Assembly (NCBI GenBank): GCA_030146605.1
Contig: JASLBO010000299.1
Location: 1 to 9,736, forward strand
Source of the DNA: Sphingomonas sp.
Lineage (GTDB): Bacteria > Pseudomonadota > Alphaproteobacteria > Sphingomonadales > Sphingomonadaceae
DNA length: 9,736 nucleotides
Direction of reading: 5' to 3'
Shown: positions 1 to 6,271 of the stretch, in pieces
Layout of the letters: every line of letters begins with the position of its first letter
Position numbering within the stretch: position 1 is the first letter of the stretch
The notes under the pieces: generated by a model
What the model saw: the letters and a program-made list of their open reading frames with translations, nothing else
Told to the model about the DNA's origin: nothing
Database searches by the model: none
Made by a program: the position numbers and the translations under genes

Positions 1-120
1 GACGACGAAGCGGCCTGCGCTGGTTTCGATGGCCACGCGGGGATTGGGCGGGGTGGCCGGCGCTTGCGCGAACGCGGGAAACGCCACGAGCGTCAGCAGA
101 AAAGCAGCGGTCCAGCGCAT
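1..120 (-). CDS. Peptidyl-prolyl cis-trans isomerase, cyclophilin type, exported (N-terminal fragment)
   Basis: Only the first 40 codons are in the window; the gene runs off the left edge. The ATG at 120-118 has a strong Shine-Dalgarno site, AGGAGG at 132-127, six bases upstream. The product starts with a typical Sec signal peptide: MR, a hydrophobic stretch WTAAFLLTLVAFPAFA, and a likely cleavage after AFA at residue 18. It is followed by a Pro/Ala-rich linker and RVAIETSAGRFVV. That last stretch resembles the first beta strand of cyclophilin-type isomerases (family pattern: V-x-[IL]-x-T-x-x-G-x-[FI]). Cyclophilins catalyse proline isomerisation, and this one would act in the periplasm. It lies 72 bp downstream of gatB on the same strand, with a palindromic repeat between them. 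The family call rests on about 13 mature residues, so it is probable rather than certain. Confidence 0.65.
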   Translation of the reverse strand, partial: MRWTAAFLLTLVAFPAFAQAPATPPNPRVAIETSAGRFVV

Positions 121-132
121 TCACGTCCTCCT

Positions 133-160
133 CGTCATCCCGGCGCAACCCGGGATGACG
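133..160. repeat. Perfect 11-bp inverted repeat (intergenic palindrome)
   Basis: CGTCATCCCGG (133-143) and CCGGGATGACG (150-160) are perfect inverse complements around a 6-nt loop. The element fills much of the 72-bp gap between gatB and the isomerase gene. Its edge directly abuts the Shine-Dalgarno site of the isomerase gene (127-132). There is no T tract after either arm, so a classical Rho-independent terminator is unlikely. The form CGTCATCCCGG...CCGGGATGACG resembles dispersed intergenic palindromes that I recall from alphaproteobacterial genomes, but copy number cannot be judged from this window. Confidence 0.6.
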
Positions 161-192
161 GTAATGGAGATGTCGCACCCCGCAACCGGAAA

Positions 193-1698
193 TCAGCCCG
201 CCAGCGCCTTCTTCAACAACTCGTTGACCACCGCGGGGTTGGCCTTGCCCGCCATCGCCTTCATCGTCTGGCCGACGAAGAAGCCGAACAAGGCCTCCTT
301 GCCGCCGCGATATTGCTCGAGCTGATTGGGGTTCTTCGCCAGCACCTCGGCGATCACCGCCTCGATCGCGCCGGTGTCGCTGGTCTGCTTGAGCCCGCGA
401 TCCTCGACGATCTTGCCCGCGCCGTCGCCGGTCTCGAGCATGATCTCGAACACCTGCTTGGCGAGCGGACCCGAGATCGTCCCGTCGGCGACCAAGGCGA
501 GCAATTCGGCGCCCTGGACGGGGCTCACCGGGCTCGCATCGAGATCCTTGCCGAGGCGATTGAGCGCACCGTACAAATCCGAGATCAGCCAGTTGGCAGC
601 GGCGCGCGCGACTTCCTGTTCGCCCTTGGCCTGAACCCGCGCCGACTCGGCCAGCAGCGCCTCGAACCAGCGCGCCGTATCGGCATCGGCGGTCAGCACC
701 GCGGCATTATACGCGCTGAGCCCGAGGCTGCTCTCATAGCGGCGGCGCTTGGCGTCGGGCAGCTCGGGCAGGCTCGCCTGGCACGCGTCGAGAAATGCGT
801 CGTCGAGCACCAAAGGCAGCAGATCGGGATCGGGGAAATAGCGATAATCGTGCGCGTCTTCCTTCGAACGCATCGAGCGCGTCTCGCCGCGATCGGGATC
901 GAACAGCCGCGTCTCCTGCACGATCCGCCCGCCGCTCTCGAGCGTCTCGACCTGGCGCCGCGCCTCATATTCGATCGCCGCCATGACGAAGCGCACCGAA
1001 TTGACGTTCTTGGTCTCGGTCCGCGTGCCGAGTTCGTCGCCCGGCTTGCGCACGCTGACATTGACGTCGGCGCGCATCGAGCCTTCTTCCATATTGCCGT
1101 CGCAACTGCCGACATAGCGCAGGATCGAGCGCAGCTTCTTGACGTAAGCCCCGGCTTCGGCAGGCGAACGCATGTCCGGCCGGCTGACGATCTCCATCAG
1201 CGCGACGCCCGCCCGGTTGAGATCGACATACGAGCGCGTCGGATGCTGGTCGTGCATCAGCTTGCCGGCATCCTGCTCGATATGGATGCGCTCGATCCCG
1301 ATTTCCTTGGTAAAGGCCTCGGGGTCCTTCTCGTCGAGGCTGATCTCGATCCGCCCCTCGCCCACGATCGGGTGGTAGAGCTGGCTGATCTGATAGCCCT
1401 GCGGCAGATCGGCGTAGAAATAGTTCTTCCGGTCGAACCGCGAATATTTGTTGATCACCGCGCCCAGCGCCATGCCGGTGCGCACCGCCTGGCGGATGCA
1501 CTCCTTGTTGGGCGTCGGCAGCATGCCCGGCATCGCCGCGTCGATCAGCGACACCTGGCTGTTGGGCTCGGCGCCGAATTCGGTCGAGGCGCCCGAGAAG
1601 AGCTTGGCGTTGGAGGTCACCTGCGCGTGGACCTCGAGGCCGATCACGACCTCCCATTCGCCGGTGTCGCCCTGGATGCGGTAGGATGCTTCGGTCAT
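193..1698 (-). CDS. gatB: Asp-tRNA(Asn)/Glu-tRNA(Gln) amidotransferase subunit B
   Basis: GatB is the tRNA-binding kinase-like subunit of GatCAB. It activates the carboxylate of Glu-tRNA(Gln) or Asp-tRNA(Asn) with ATP and receives ammonia from GatA. The 501-residue length is normal for the family. Visible family motifs are IGLEVHAQ (about 19-26), EFGAEPNS (40-47), DRKNYFY (89-95), DAGK (143-146), YVDLNRAG (157-164), [14 protein letters not shown] (202-215) and DYRYFPDPD (284-292). The C-terminal GatB/YqeY tail ends with a family-like [17 protein letters not shown] stretch. The ATG at 1698-1696 overlaps the TGA of the upstream PIN-toxin gene (1697-1695). No good Shine-Dalgarno site is seen in the 20 bases before it, so translation is probably coupled to vapC. 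In the usual layout gatB directly follows gatA; here a toxin-antitoxin pair separates them. Coding sequence looks intact. Confidence 0.97.
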   Translation of the reverse strand: MTEASYRIQGDTGEWEVVIGLEVHAQVTSNAKLFSGASTEFGAEPNSQVSLIDAAMPGMLPTPNKECIRQAVRTGMALGAVINKYSRFDRKNYFYADLPQGYQISQLYHPIVGEGRIEISLDEKDPEAFTKEIGIERIHIEQDAGKLMHDQHPTRSYVDLNRAGVALMEIVSRPDMRSPAEAGAYVKKLRSILRYVGSCDGNMEEGSMRADVNVSVRKPGDELGTRTETKNVNSVRFVMAAIEYEARRQVETLESGGRIVQETRLFDPDRGETRSMRSKEDAHDYRYFPDPDLLPLVLDDAFLDACQASLPELPDAKRRRYESSLGLSAYNAAVLTADADTARWFEALLAESARVQAKGEQEVARAAANWLISDLYGALNRLGKDLDASPVSPVQGAELLALVADGTISGPLAKQVFEIMLETGDGAGKIVEDRGLKQTSDTGAIEAVIAEVLAKNPNQLEQYRGGKEALFGFFVGQTMKAMAGKANPAVVNELLKKALAG

Positions 1699-2105
1699 GG
1701 ATGGGTCTCTGGTGTGATGAGCATGAGGTCGGGAAAATAGGAGCGAAACCGGCGCGGGTCGCGCGTGAGCAGCGTAGCGCCAAGCGTTTGCGCATGCCCA
1801 CCGATAAGGAAGTCGGGCAACAAGGATAGCCGATCGCCGCCGCGCTTACGATACTCGCGATAGGCCTGCCCCCCGAGCCAGGCCGATATTAGGTCGGTGT
1901 CGGCCAGTGCAACATCCAGGCGATCGAGGCTGCTTTGGAGCTCTTCCGCGGACTGAAGGTAATGGGCCACTTCCGCCGCCACGATCCATCCTGTCACCAG
2001 TTGATCGTCCAGCCTACCGTCCCGGAGTCTGGCATGCGACCACGGTCGCCAGACGGGATCGCTCCCGAAAGTATCCAGAATGATATTCGAGTCGACATAG
2101 ATCAT
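1695..2105 (-). CDS. vapC: PIN-domain ribonuclease toxin, VapC type
   Basis: This 136-residue protein has the size and layout of a PIN-domain toxin. The candidate metal-binding acidic residues are D5 in the opening [12 protein letters not shown]45 in [10 protein letters not shown]98 in [11 protein letters not shown], and D116 in LLTRDPRRF. The C-terminal block [19 protein letters not shown] is a standard PIN signature. PIN toxins are Mg2+-dependent endoribonucleases, often cutting tRNA or rRNA; the target here cannot be read from sequence. The ATG (2105-2103) overlaps the vapB stop (2104-2102). The stop (1697-1695) overlaps the gatB start. No Shine-Dalgarno site precedes the ATG (ATCCCTTTAT), so it should depend on vapB translation, as is typical for toxins downstream of their antitoxin. 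All four acidic positions are present, so the enzyme is likely active. Confidence 0.9.
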   Translation of the reverse strand: MIYVDSNIILDTFGSDPVWRPWSHARLRDGRLDDQLVTGWIVAAEVAHYLQSAEELQSSLDRLDVALADTDLISAWLGGQAYREYRKRGGDRLSLLPDFLIGGHAQTLGATLLTRDPRRFRSYFPDLMLITPETHP

Positions 2106-2395
2106 ATAAAGGGATCGTCGCCACGCAACTCGATCATCATTTCATCGGTAGTCATGCCGTTCTTGATGATCCCGGTGACGGCCTTGATATCCGCCTCAAT
2201 CCGCGCGAGCCGCTCCTCACGTGTTTCCGCGCGATCAGGCAACACCACCACCTCGCCGCGATCATTGATTCCAACGCGGACCGGGCCACCGGGAACGAGC
2301 CCGCTCTTGTCACGAATCGCCTTTGGCAGGAGCACTTGCCCCTTGCTGGTCATATTGACACGCGTTTCCTCGGTGATCTTCGTAAGCACGTTCAT
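2102..2395 (-). CDS. vapB: AbrB/MazE/SpoVT-family antitoxin, VapB type
   Basis: This 97-residue protein is the likely antitoxin of the adjacent PIN toxin. Residues 12-53 form a swapped-hairpin AbrB DNA-binding domain (RVNMTSKGQVLLPKAIRDK followed by PGGPVRVGINDRGEVVVLP). A charged helical linker (about 54-76) follows. The tail GMTTDEMMIELRGDD (80-94) matches the family's toxin-neutralising C-terminus. The ATG at 2395-2393 has GGAGG about seven bases upstream, the best ribosome site of the vapB-vapC-gatB run; M15 is a less likely alternative start. A 19-bp perfect palindrome lies 12 bp upstream of the ATG and fits autoregulation by VapB or VapBC. By hand count the gene is about 57% G+C, lower than two 60-base samples I counted in gatA (65%) and gatB (75%), which suggests acquisition by transfer. 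Confidence 0.9.
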   Translation of the reverse strand: MNVLTKITEETRVNMTSKGQVLLPKAIRDKSGLVPGGPVRVGINDRGEVVVLPDRAETREERLARIEADIKAVTGIIKNGMTTDEMMIELRGDDPFI

Positions 2396-2407
2396 GACAG
2401 ACCTCCA

Positions 2408-2426
2408 GTGTTACCTAAGGTAACAC
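2408..2426. promoter_or_regulatory. Perfect 19-bp palindrome, candidate VapB/VapBC operator
   Basis: GTGTTACCTAAGGTAACAC is a perfect palindrome with 9-bp arms around a central base. It lies between the gatA stop (2446-2448) and the vapB Shine-Dalgarno site. AbrB-type antitoxins bind palindromes near their own promoter, so an operator role is inferred. A possible minus-strand promoter (TTGTAG, then 17 nt, then TACCTT) would place the -10 inside the palindrome, but both boxes match consensus at only 3 of 6 positions. The short 1-nt centre argues against an RNA hairpin terminator, and no T tract follows. Confidence 0.5.
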
Positions 2427-2445
2427 CTTAATGACTGCACTACAA

Positions 2446-3930
2446 CTACCACCAACTATCCGGCCGCGCGACGAACCCCGCGCGCTGCTCGATCGCCAGC
2501 CCGGCGTCGAGCACGCCCTGCTCGTCGAGCGGCTTGCCGATGATCTGCAGCCCCAGCGGCAGCCCGCCCTTGTCGAGCCCGCCGGGCACCGACATCGCCG
2601 GCAGCCCGGCGAGCGAACTCGGGACGGTGAAGACGTCGTTCAGATACATCGCCAGCGGGTCGTCCGATTTCTCGCCCAGCGCGAACGCCGCGCTCGGCGC
2701 CGTCGGCGTCAGCAGCAAGTCGCAATAGGCCCAGGCATTCTCGAAATCCCGTGCGATCAGCGTCCGCACCTTCTGCGCCTGGGTGTAATAAGCGTCGTAG
2801 AAGCCCGCCGACAGCACATAGGTCCCGATCAGGATGCGGCGTTTCACTTCCTCGCCGAAGCCCGCCGCACGCGTCGCCGCGTACATATCCTGGAGGTTCT
2901 GCCCCTCGGCGAGCTCGCGCAGCCCGTAACGGACGCCGTCATAGCGCGCGAGGTTGGACGAGGCTTCGGCCGGCGCGATGATGTAATAAGCCGGCAGCGC
3001 ATATCTGGTGTGCGGAAGCGACACTTCGACCACCTCGGCGCCGGCGTCCTTCACCCAGTCGATGCCCTGCTGCCACAAAGCCTCGATCTCGGCGGGCATG
3101 CCATCGACGCGATATTCCTTGGGGATACCGATCTTCTTGCCGCTGAGATTGCCCGAGAGGTTCGCTTCCCATTTGGGCACCTGCAGCTCGAGCGACGTCG
3201 AATCCTTCGGATCGAACCCGGCCATGTTCTCGAGCAGGATCGCGCAGTCGCGCACGTCGCGCGCCATCGGCCCCGCCTGATCGAGCGACGAGGCGAACGC
3301 CACCACGCCCCAGCGCGAGCAGCGGCCATAGGTCGGCTTGATCCCGCTGATGCCGGTGAACGAAGCGGGCTGCCGGATCGAGCCGCCGGTATCGGTGCCG
3401 GTCGCGCCGGGCACGATCCGCGCCGCGATCGCCGCCGACGAACCGCCGGACGAGCCGCCCGGGGCCAGCGGGGCATTGTCGCCGCCGCCGCACCGCCACG
3501 GCGAGATCACATTGCCGAAATAGCTGGTCTCGTTGGACGAGCCCATCGCGAACTGGTCCATGTTGAGCTTGCCGAGCATCCCCGCCCCGGCATCCCACAG
3601 CCGCTGCGACACGGTCGATTCATAGACCGGCTTGAAGCCTTCGAGGATATGGCTCGCGGCGGTGGTCTGCACGCCCTTGGTGGCGAACAGGTCCTTCATG
3701 CCGATCGGCACCCCGGCGAGCGGCCTGAGCGTCTCGCCCGCCGCGCGCGCTGCGTCTGCCTCCTTGGCCGCGGCGATGGCGTGGTCGGGGGTCTCGACGA
3801 TGAACGCGTTGAGCGCCTTCGCCTTGCTCACCTTGACCACGAACGCGTCGGCGACTTCGCGCGCCGAGAAGGTGCCCATGCGGATGCCATCGCGCAGATC
3901 CGCGATGCCGAGATCGGTAACGTCGGTCAC
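2446..3930 (-). CDS. gatA: Asp-tRNA(Asn)/Glu-tRNA(Gln) amidotransferase subunit A
   Basis: GatA is the amidase-signature glutaminase of GatCAB; it releases ammonia from glutamine for the GatB-activated aminoacyl-tRNA. The catalytic Lys-cisSer-Ser triad is visible: K79 in [11 protein letters not shown]160 in the Gly/Ser-rich [10 protein letters not shown], and the nucleophile S184 in [12 protein letters not shown] chose the GTG at 3930-3928, giving 494 residues starting [16 protein letters not shown], the usual length. A longer reading is open up to 3978, but its extra 16 residues ([16 protein letters not shown]) are only the translation of a palindromic repeat. GGGGAAG lies a few bases upstream of the GTG. 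gatC is upstream across a 112-bp gap holding two repeat units. vapB begins 50 bp downstream, where gatB would be expected. No missing catalytic residue or frameshift is seen. Confidence 0.96.
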   Translation of the reverse strand: MTDVTDLGIADLRDGIRMGTFSAREVADAFVVKVSKAKALNAFIVETPDHAIAAAKEADAARAAGETLRPLAGVPIGMKDLFATKGVQTTAASHILEGFKPVYESTVSQRLWDAGAGMLGKLNMDQFAMGSSNETSYFGNVISPWRCGGGDNAPLAPGGSSGGSSAAIAARIVPGATGTDTGGSIRQPASFTGISGIKPTYGRCSRWGVVAFASSLDQAGPMARDVRDCAILLENMAGFDPKDSTSLELQVPKWEANLSGNLSGKKIGIPKEYRVDGMPAEIEALWQQGIDWVKDAGAEVVEVSLPHTRYALPAYYIIAPAEASSNLARYDGVRYGLRELAEGQNLQDMYAATRAAGFGEEVKRRILIGTYVLSAGFYDAYYTQAQKVRTLIARDFENAWAYCDLLLTPTAPSAAFALGEKSDDPLAMYLNDVFTVPSSLAGLPAMSVPGGLDKGGLPLGLQIIGKPLDEQGVLDAGLAIEQRAGFVARPDSWW

Positions 3931-3941
3931 TGTACTTCCCC

Positions 3942-3966
3942 GTTCGTGCTGAGCTTGTCGAAGCAC
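3942..3966 (+). repeat. REP-like palindromic repeat, copy 1
   Basis: This 25-bp unit has the core CTGAGCTTGTCGAAG (3949-3963) flanked by GTTCG and by hairpin arms GTGCT/AGCAC (3946-3950 and 3962-3966, which share core ends). A second, inverted unit lies at 3998-4022; the two cores match at 14 of 15 bases. The arrangement resembles paired REP units in other bacteria. It sits inside an operon, within 12 bp of the gatA start codon. Confidence 0.75.
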
Positions 3967-3997
3967 AGCGGGCCGCAAGCTCCAGTGCCGGAGAGGT

Positions 3998-4022
3998 GCC
4001 CTTCGACTAGCTCAGGGCGAAC
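3998..4022 (-). repeat. REP-like palindromic repeat, copy 2 (inverted)
   Basis: On the minus strand this unit reads GTTCG, then CCCTGAGCTAGTCGAAGGGC. It is the inverted partner of the unit at 3942-3966, with 31 bp between them. The hairpin arms GCCCT (3998-4002) and AGGGC (4014-4018) are complementary. Base changes in the arms relative to copy 1 (GTGCT/AGCAC versus GCCCT/AGGGC) are compensatory, which implies that the fold is maintained. Confidence 0.75.
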
Positions 4023-4042
4023 AATGGGGTGGATGATACGCA

Positions 4043-4330
4043 TCATTCGACCACCTTCGGCACGGTGAAGAAGCCGTGCTCGCCCTGCGGCGCGTTCTGG
4101 AGAACGGCGTCGCGCTGCTTGCCCTCGGTGACCACGTCTTCGCGCAGCCGCAGCGTGTTGGGGATCACCGCGGTGGTCGGCTCGACGTTCGACGTGTCGA
4201 CCTCCCCGAGTTGCTCGATCCAGCCGAGGATGTTGTTGAGCTCTGGCGCGAGGCGCTCGGCATCGGAATCGCTGATCGCGATCCGGGCGAGGCTGGCGAC
4301 CTTCTTCACGGTTGCAGTATCTACGGACAT
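4043..4330 (-). CDS. gatC: Asp-tRNA(Asn)/Glu-tRNA(Gln) amidotransferase subunit C
   Basis: GatC is the small subunit that wraps around and stabilises the GatA-GatB interface. The 95-residue product from ATG 4330-4328 has the normal length and family pattern: [20 protein letters not shown] at the start, [23 protein letters not shown] in the middle, and LREDVV followed by the closing block [21 protein letters not shown] 12 codons upstream (4366) is open but adds atypical residues. No strong Shine-Dalgarno site is visible. Instead, an 8-bp G+C-rich stem (4334-4341 with 4347-4354) lies three bases before the ATG. The gene begins 42 bp after the DUF4153-type gene ends, so co-transcription is possible. 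The gatA gene follows after a repeat-containing gap. Confidence 0.95.
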   Translation of the reverse strand: MSVDTATVKKVASLARIAISDSDAERLAPELNNILGWIEQLGEVDTSNVEPTTAVIPNTLRLREDVVTEGKQRDAVLQNAPQGEHGFFTVPKVVE

Positions 4331-4333
4331 GAC

Positions 4334-4354
4334 GGCGCGACTATCAGCCGCGCC
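4334..4354 (-). repeat. Hairpin at the gatC translation start
   Basis: On the minus strand GGCGCGGC, loop TGATA, GTCGCGCC can form an 8-bp stem with one G-U pair. It ends three bases before the gatC ATG, where the ribosome site should be. No T run follows, so it is not a typical terminator. It could limit gatC initiation, but this is inferred from sequence only. Confidence 0.4.
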
Positions 4355-4372
4355 CCTGCCCTTCAAGCATTG

Positions 4373-6121
4373 CTATTCGAACGGACCGCCGAACGGCGTT
4401 TCGCCCACGAACAGCTGGCGTCGGGGAACGGTACGGACCTCGATCTTCCCGGCAACATAGGCTGAGCGCAGCGCGGCACGGTCCGCCGGCGCGCGCGCTG
4501 CGTTGCCCGCTAGCTTCCACTCCGCGCCCTCGAGCACGAACCAGTCCCCGCTGCTGCATATATAGCTCCCGGTTGACGCGGCTTTCTCGCTCTCCGGAAA
4601 GCAGCTCGCGCGCAACAAGATCGCTTCGCGTGGCCCAAGCATCAACAGGCTGCATTGCTCTTTGTCGATGCACGCGGTTTGCCCGGCAATCGCGTCGCGC
4701 AAGGCTTCGGGCATCGCAACACCCTGCGGCAACAGCCGCGTGTTGGCGACGACTTCGGCCCGCCGCCTTTCGACGCGATCGCCCTGCTCCACATCCCATG
4801 CGGTTTTCGCGCGGGTGACTTCCTTTGCCTTTGCTGCGGTCGCGGCGTCAGCCGAAGCCTGCAGCTTCCTGAGCGCCGCGCGTCCCGGCGCGCCGAAATC
4901 GAACGCCAGCGCACTCCAGTCAAACCGCTCGGGCGTCACCTTACCCGATTCGAGCCGGGCCACCTGGTCATGCGTGGAAATCGCGTTGAAGCTGACCAGC
5001 GGCGTCGCAAGCACCAGCGCCACACCGCACACGACGAACGCCAGCACGAGATTGAGCGGCCGCACCCGCGCGGCCCAGTGCAGCCGGCCGAGCACCAGCG
5101 CGACCAGATAAGCCCCTGCCCACATGCAGGCGATCACAACGAACACCACCGCCCAGAGGCGCTCGGGGGTGAAGCCATATTGCCCGATGCGCAGCCCGGT
5201 GGCGACCGCGGCGAGCAGCGCCAGCGGCAGCATCACCGCCGCCAGCCCCATCGCGCCATAGCGCAGCAGCGGAAAGCGCCGCTCCTCGGCGGGGGCGTTG
5301 CCGATCACTGCATTGGCGAGGATCAGCGCGCCGACGACGCAGCTCAGCAGGATCGGCGTGGTGTCGCTGGTAGCCTCCCACAATGCGTTCAGGCCGGTGA
5401 AGGGCAAGGCCAGCACGAACAGCAACAGCCCCGCCGCGAGCACCGGCGCCAGCACCGACAGCACCAGCGCCACCACCCGCTGGAGCAGCCGCACCACGCC
5501 GTCATGCTCGCGTAGCAGCCCCAGCGCCGCGCCGAAGGCCAGCCCGATCAGCGCGCGCCAGAACCAGTCCTTCCGAAGCAGTTCCTTGAGCAAGTCGATC
5601 TTGATCAGATCGAACAGCATCGCCAGCAGCCACGCCAGCGCGAACACGATCGCCACGAAGATCCAGCAGGCGGCGAACAGCACGACATTGGTCCAGGCGT
5701 GGTCGTGCACCGCCGGATAGGGAAAGCGCCGCGCCCCTTCGTCGCGCGCGGCCTGGAACAGCGGCGCCGCGATCGCAATCGCCAGCACCAGGCTGACCAT
5801 CCGCCAGCCTTCGCCGGTGCTCCAATTTTCCGACGGTCCGTTCCATGCGACGACGAGCGCGCCGACCAGCGCGACCGACACCGAAAACGCAATCGAGGCC
5901 CACCACAGCCGCCGCTCGAGGGTGAAGCCCGCCAGCCCCGCCAGCAATGTCACGCCCATCAGCGCAGCGGCTTCGAAGGTCGAGAGATGGGCGCGGTAGC
6001 CGCTACCGAGGATGGCATGTACGCAGAGCCCCGCGGCCAGCCCGATCGCCGCAAGGATCAGCGGCCGCATTGCCCATGCCGGCTCGGCCGGAGCGCCCTC
6101 GCTTGCTTCGTGCACTTCCAT
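4373..6121 (-). CDS. Polytopic inner-membrane protein, DUF4153-like, with large C-terminal extramembrane domain
   Basis: This 582-residue protein has about 11 predicted membrane segments (roughly 19-38, 50-68, 75-93, 108-123, 146-170, 190-205, 216-240, 255-275, 288-310, 322-346 and 356-376). A soluble domain of about 200 residues (380-582) follows. The layout, and stretches such as HAWTNVVLF, SDTTPILLS and LLRYGAMGLAAVMLPLALLAA, fit the DUF4153 family of unknown function. The soluble domain carries four cysteines (C484, C490, C507, C522), compatible with disulfides if it is periplasmic. The ATG at 6121-6119 follows GAGGGG and leads into a short acidic N-terminus; a longer upstream reading is open but does not look coding. 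It is divergent from the hydrolase gene and lies 42 bp upstream of gatC. No function should be inferred beyond an integral membrane protein. Confidence 0.8.
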   Translation of the reverse strand: MEVHEASEGAPAEPAWAMRPLILAAIGLAAGLCVHAILGSGYRAHLSTFEAAALMGVTLLAGLAGFTLERRLWWASIAFSVSVALVGALVVAWNGPSENWSTGEGWRMVSLVLAIAIAAPLFQAARDEGARRFPYPAVHDHAWTNVVLFAACWIFVAIVFALAWLLAMLFDLIKIDLLKELLRKDWFWRALIGLAFGAALGLLREHDGVVRLLQRVVALVLSVLAPVLAAGLLLFVLALPFTGLNALWEATSDTTPILLSCVVGALILANAVIGNAPAEERRFPLLRYGAMGLAAVMLPLALLAAVATGLRIGQYGFTPERLWAVVFVVIACMWAGAYLVALVLGRLHWAARVRPLNLVLAFVVCGVALVLATPLVSFNAISTHDQVARLESGKVTPERFDWSALAFDFGAPGRAALRKLQASADAATAAKAKEVTRAKTAWDVEQGDRVERRRAEVVANTRLLPQGVAMPEALRDAIAGQTACIDKEQCSLLMLGPREAILLRASCFPESEKAASTGSYICSSGDWFVLEGAEWKLAGNAARAPADRAALRSAYVAGKIEVRTVPRRQLFVGETPFGGPFE

Positions 6122-6271
6122 TCCGCCCCCTCGACCCTGCAGATATTCCCCGCCGCAAGCATCGTTCGGTGGCGCCTTCGCGTCAACGCAGTTGCATCCG
6201 GGAAGGGCGTGCGCCACGGACGCCAAGGCACCGCGATCAGCCAATGCTGCATCGCAGAGTGGAGAGTGCGC

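Larger units (their letters stand above)
3927..4043 (-). other. 38-codon bridging ORF across the gatC-gatA gap (repeat-derived)
   Basis: Reading the minus strand, the gatC stop and an ATG share one base (TGATG; ATG at 4043-4041). The frame then stays open through both palindromic repeats for 38 codons and ends in a TGA at 3929-3927 that overlaps the gatA GTG as GTGA. The peptide contains RPELVEG and FDKLSTNG, which are what this repeat encodes in this frame. No Shine-Dalgarno site of its own stands out beyond the end of gatC. A functional peptide is unlikely. More plausibly the frame lets ribosomes leaving gatC reach the gatA start, or is chance. Confidence 0.3.

Noticed and set aside
64..1740. 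Long plus-strand open frame opposite gatB
   Set aside because: Same pattern of antisense shadow; low-complexity Arg/Ala/Leu composition, no domain, and gatB is certain on the other strand.
2408..2426. Rho-independent terminator after gatA
   Set aside because: The palindrome has a single-base centre, is A+T-rich and lacks a following T run, so an operator is the better reading.
3931..3978. A 16-residue longer GatA N-terminus
   Set aside because: The added residues are encoded by the palindromic repeat; the GTG at 3930 gives the normal family length.
2431..4068. Long plus-strand open frame of 545 codons opposite gatA
   Set aside because: It is rich in Arg, Ala, His and Asp with no recognisable domain, and it mirrors gatA, whose catalytic motifs are clear on the minus strand. 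High G+C leaves such antisense frames open.
6158..6186. Possible sigma-70 promoter for the DUF4153-type gene (minus strand TTGACG, 17 nt, GATGCT)
   Set aside because: The -35 matches 5 of 6 bases, but the -10 only 3 of 6. In G+C-rich sequence this is too weak to annotate.
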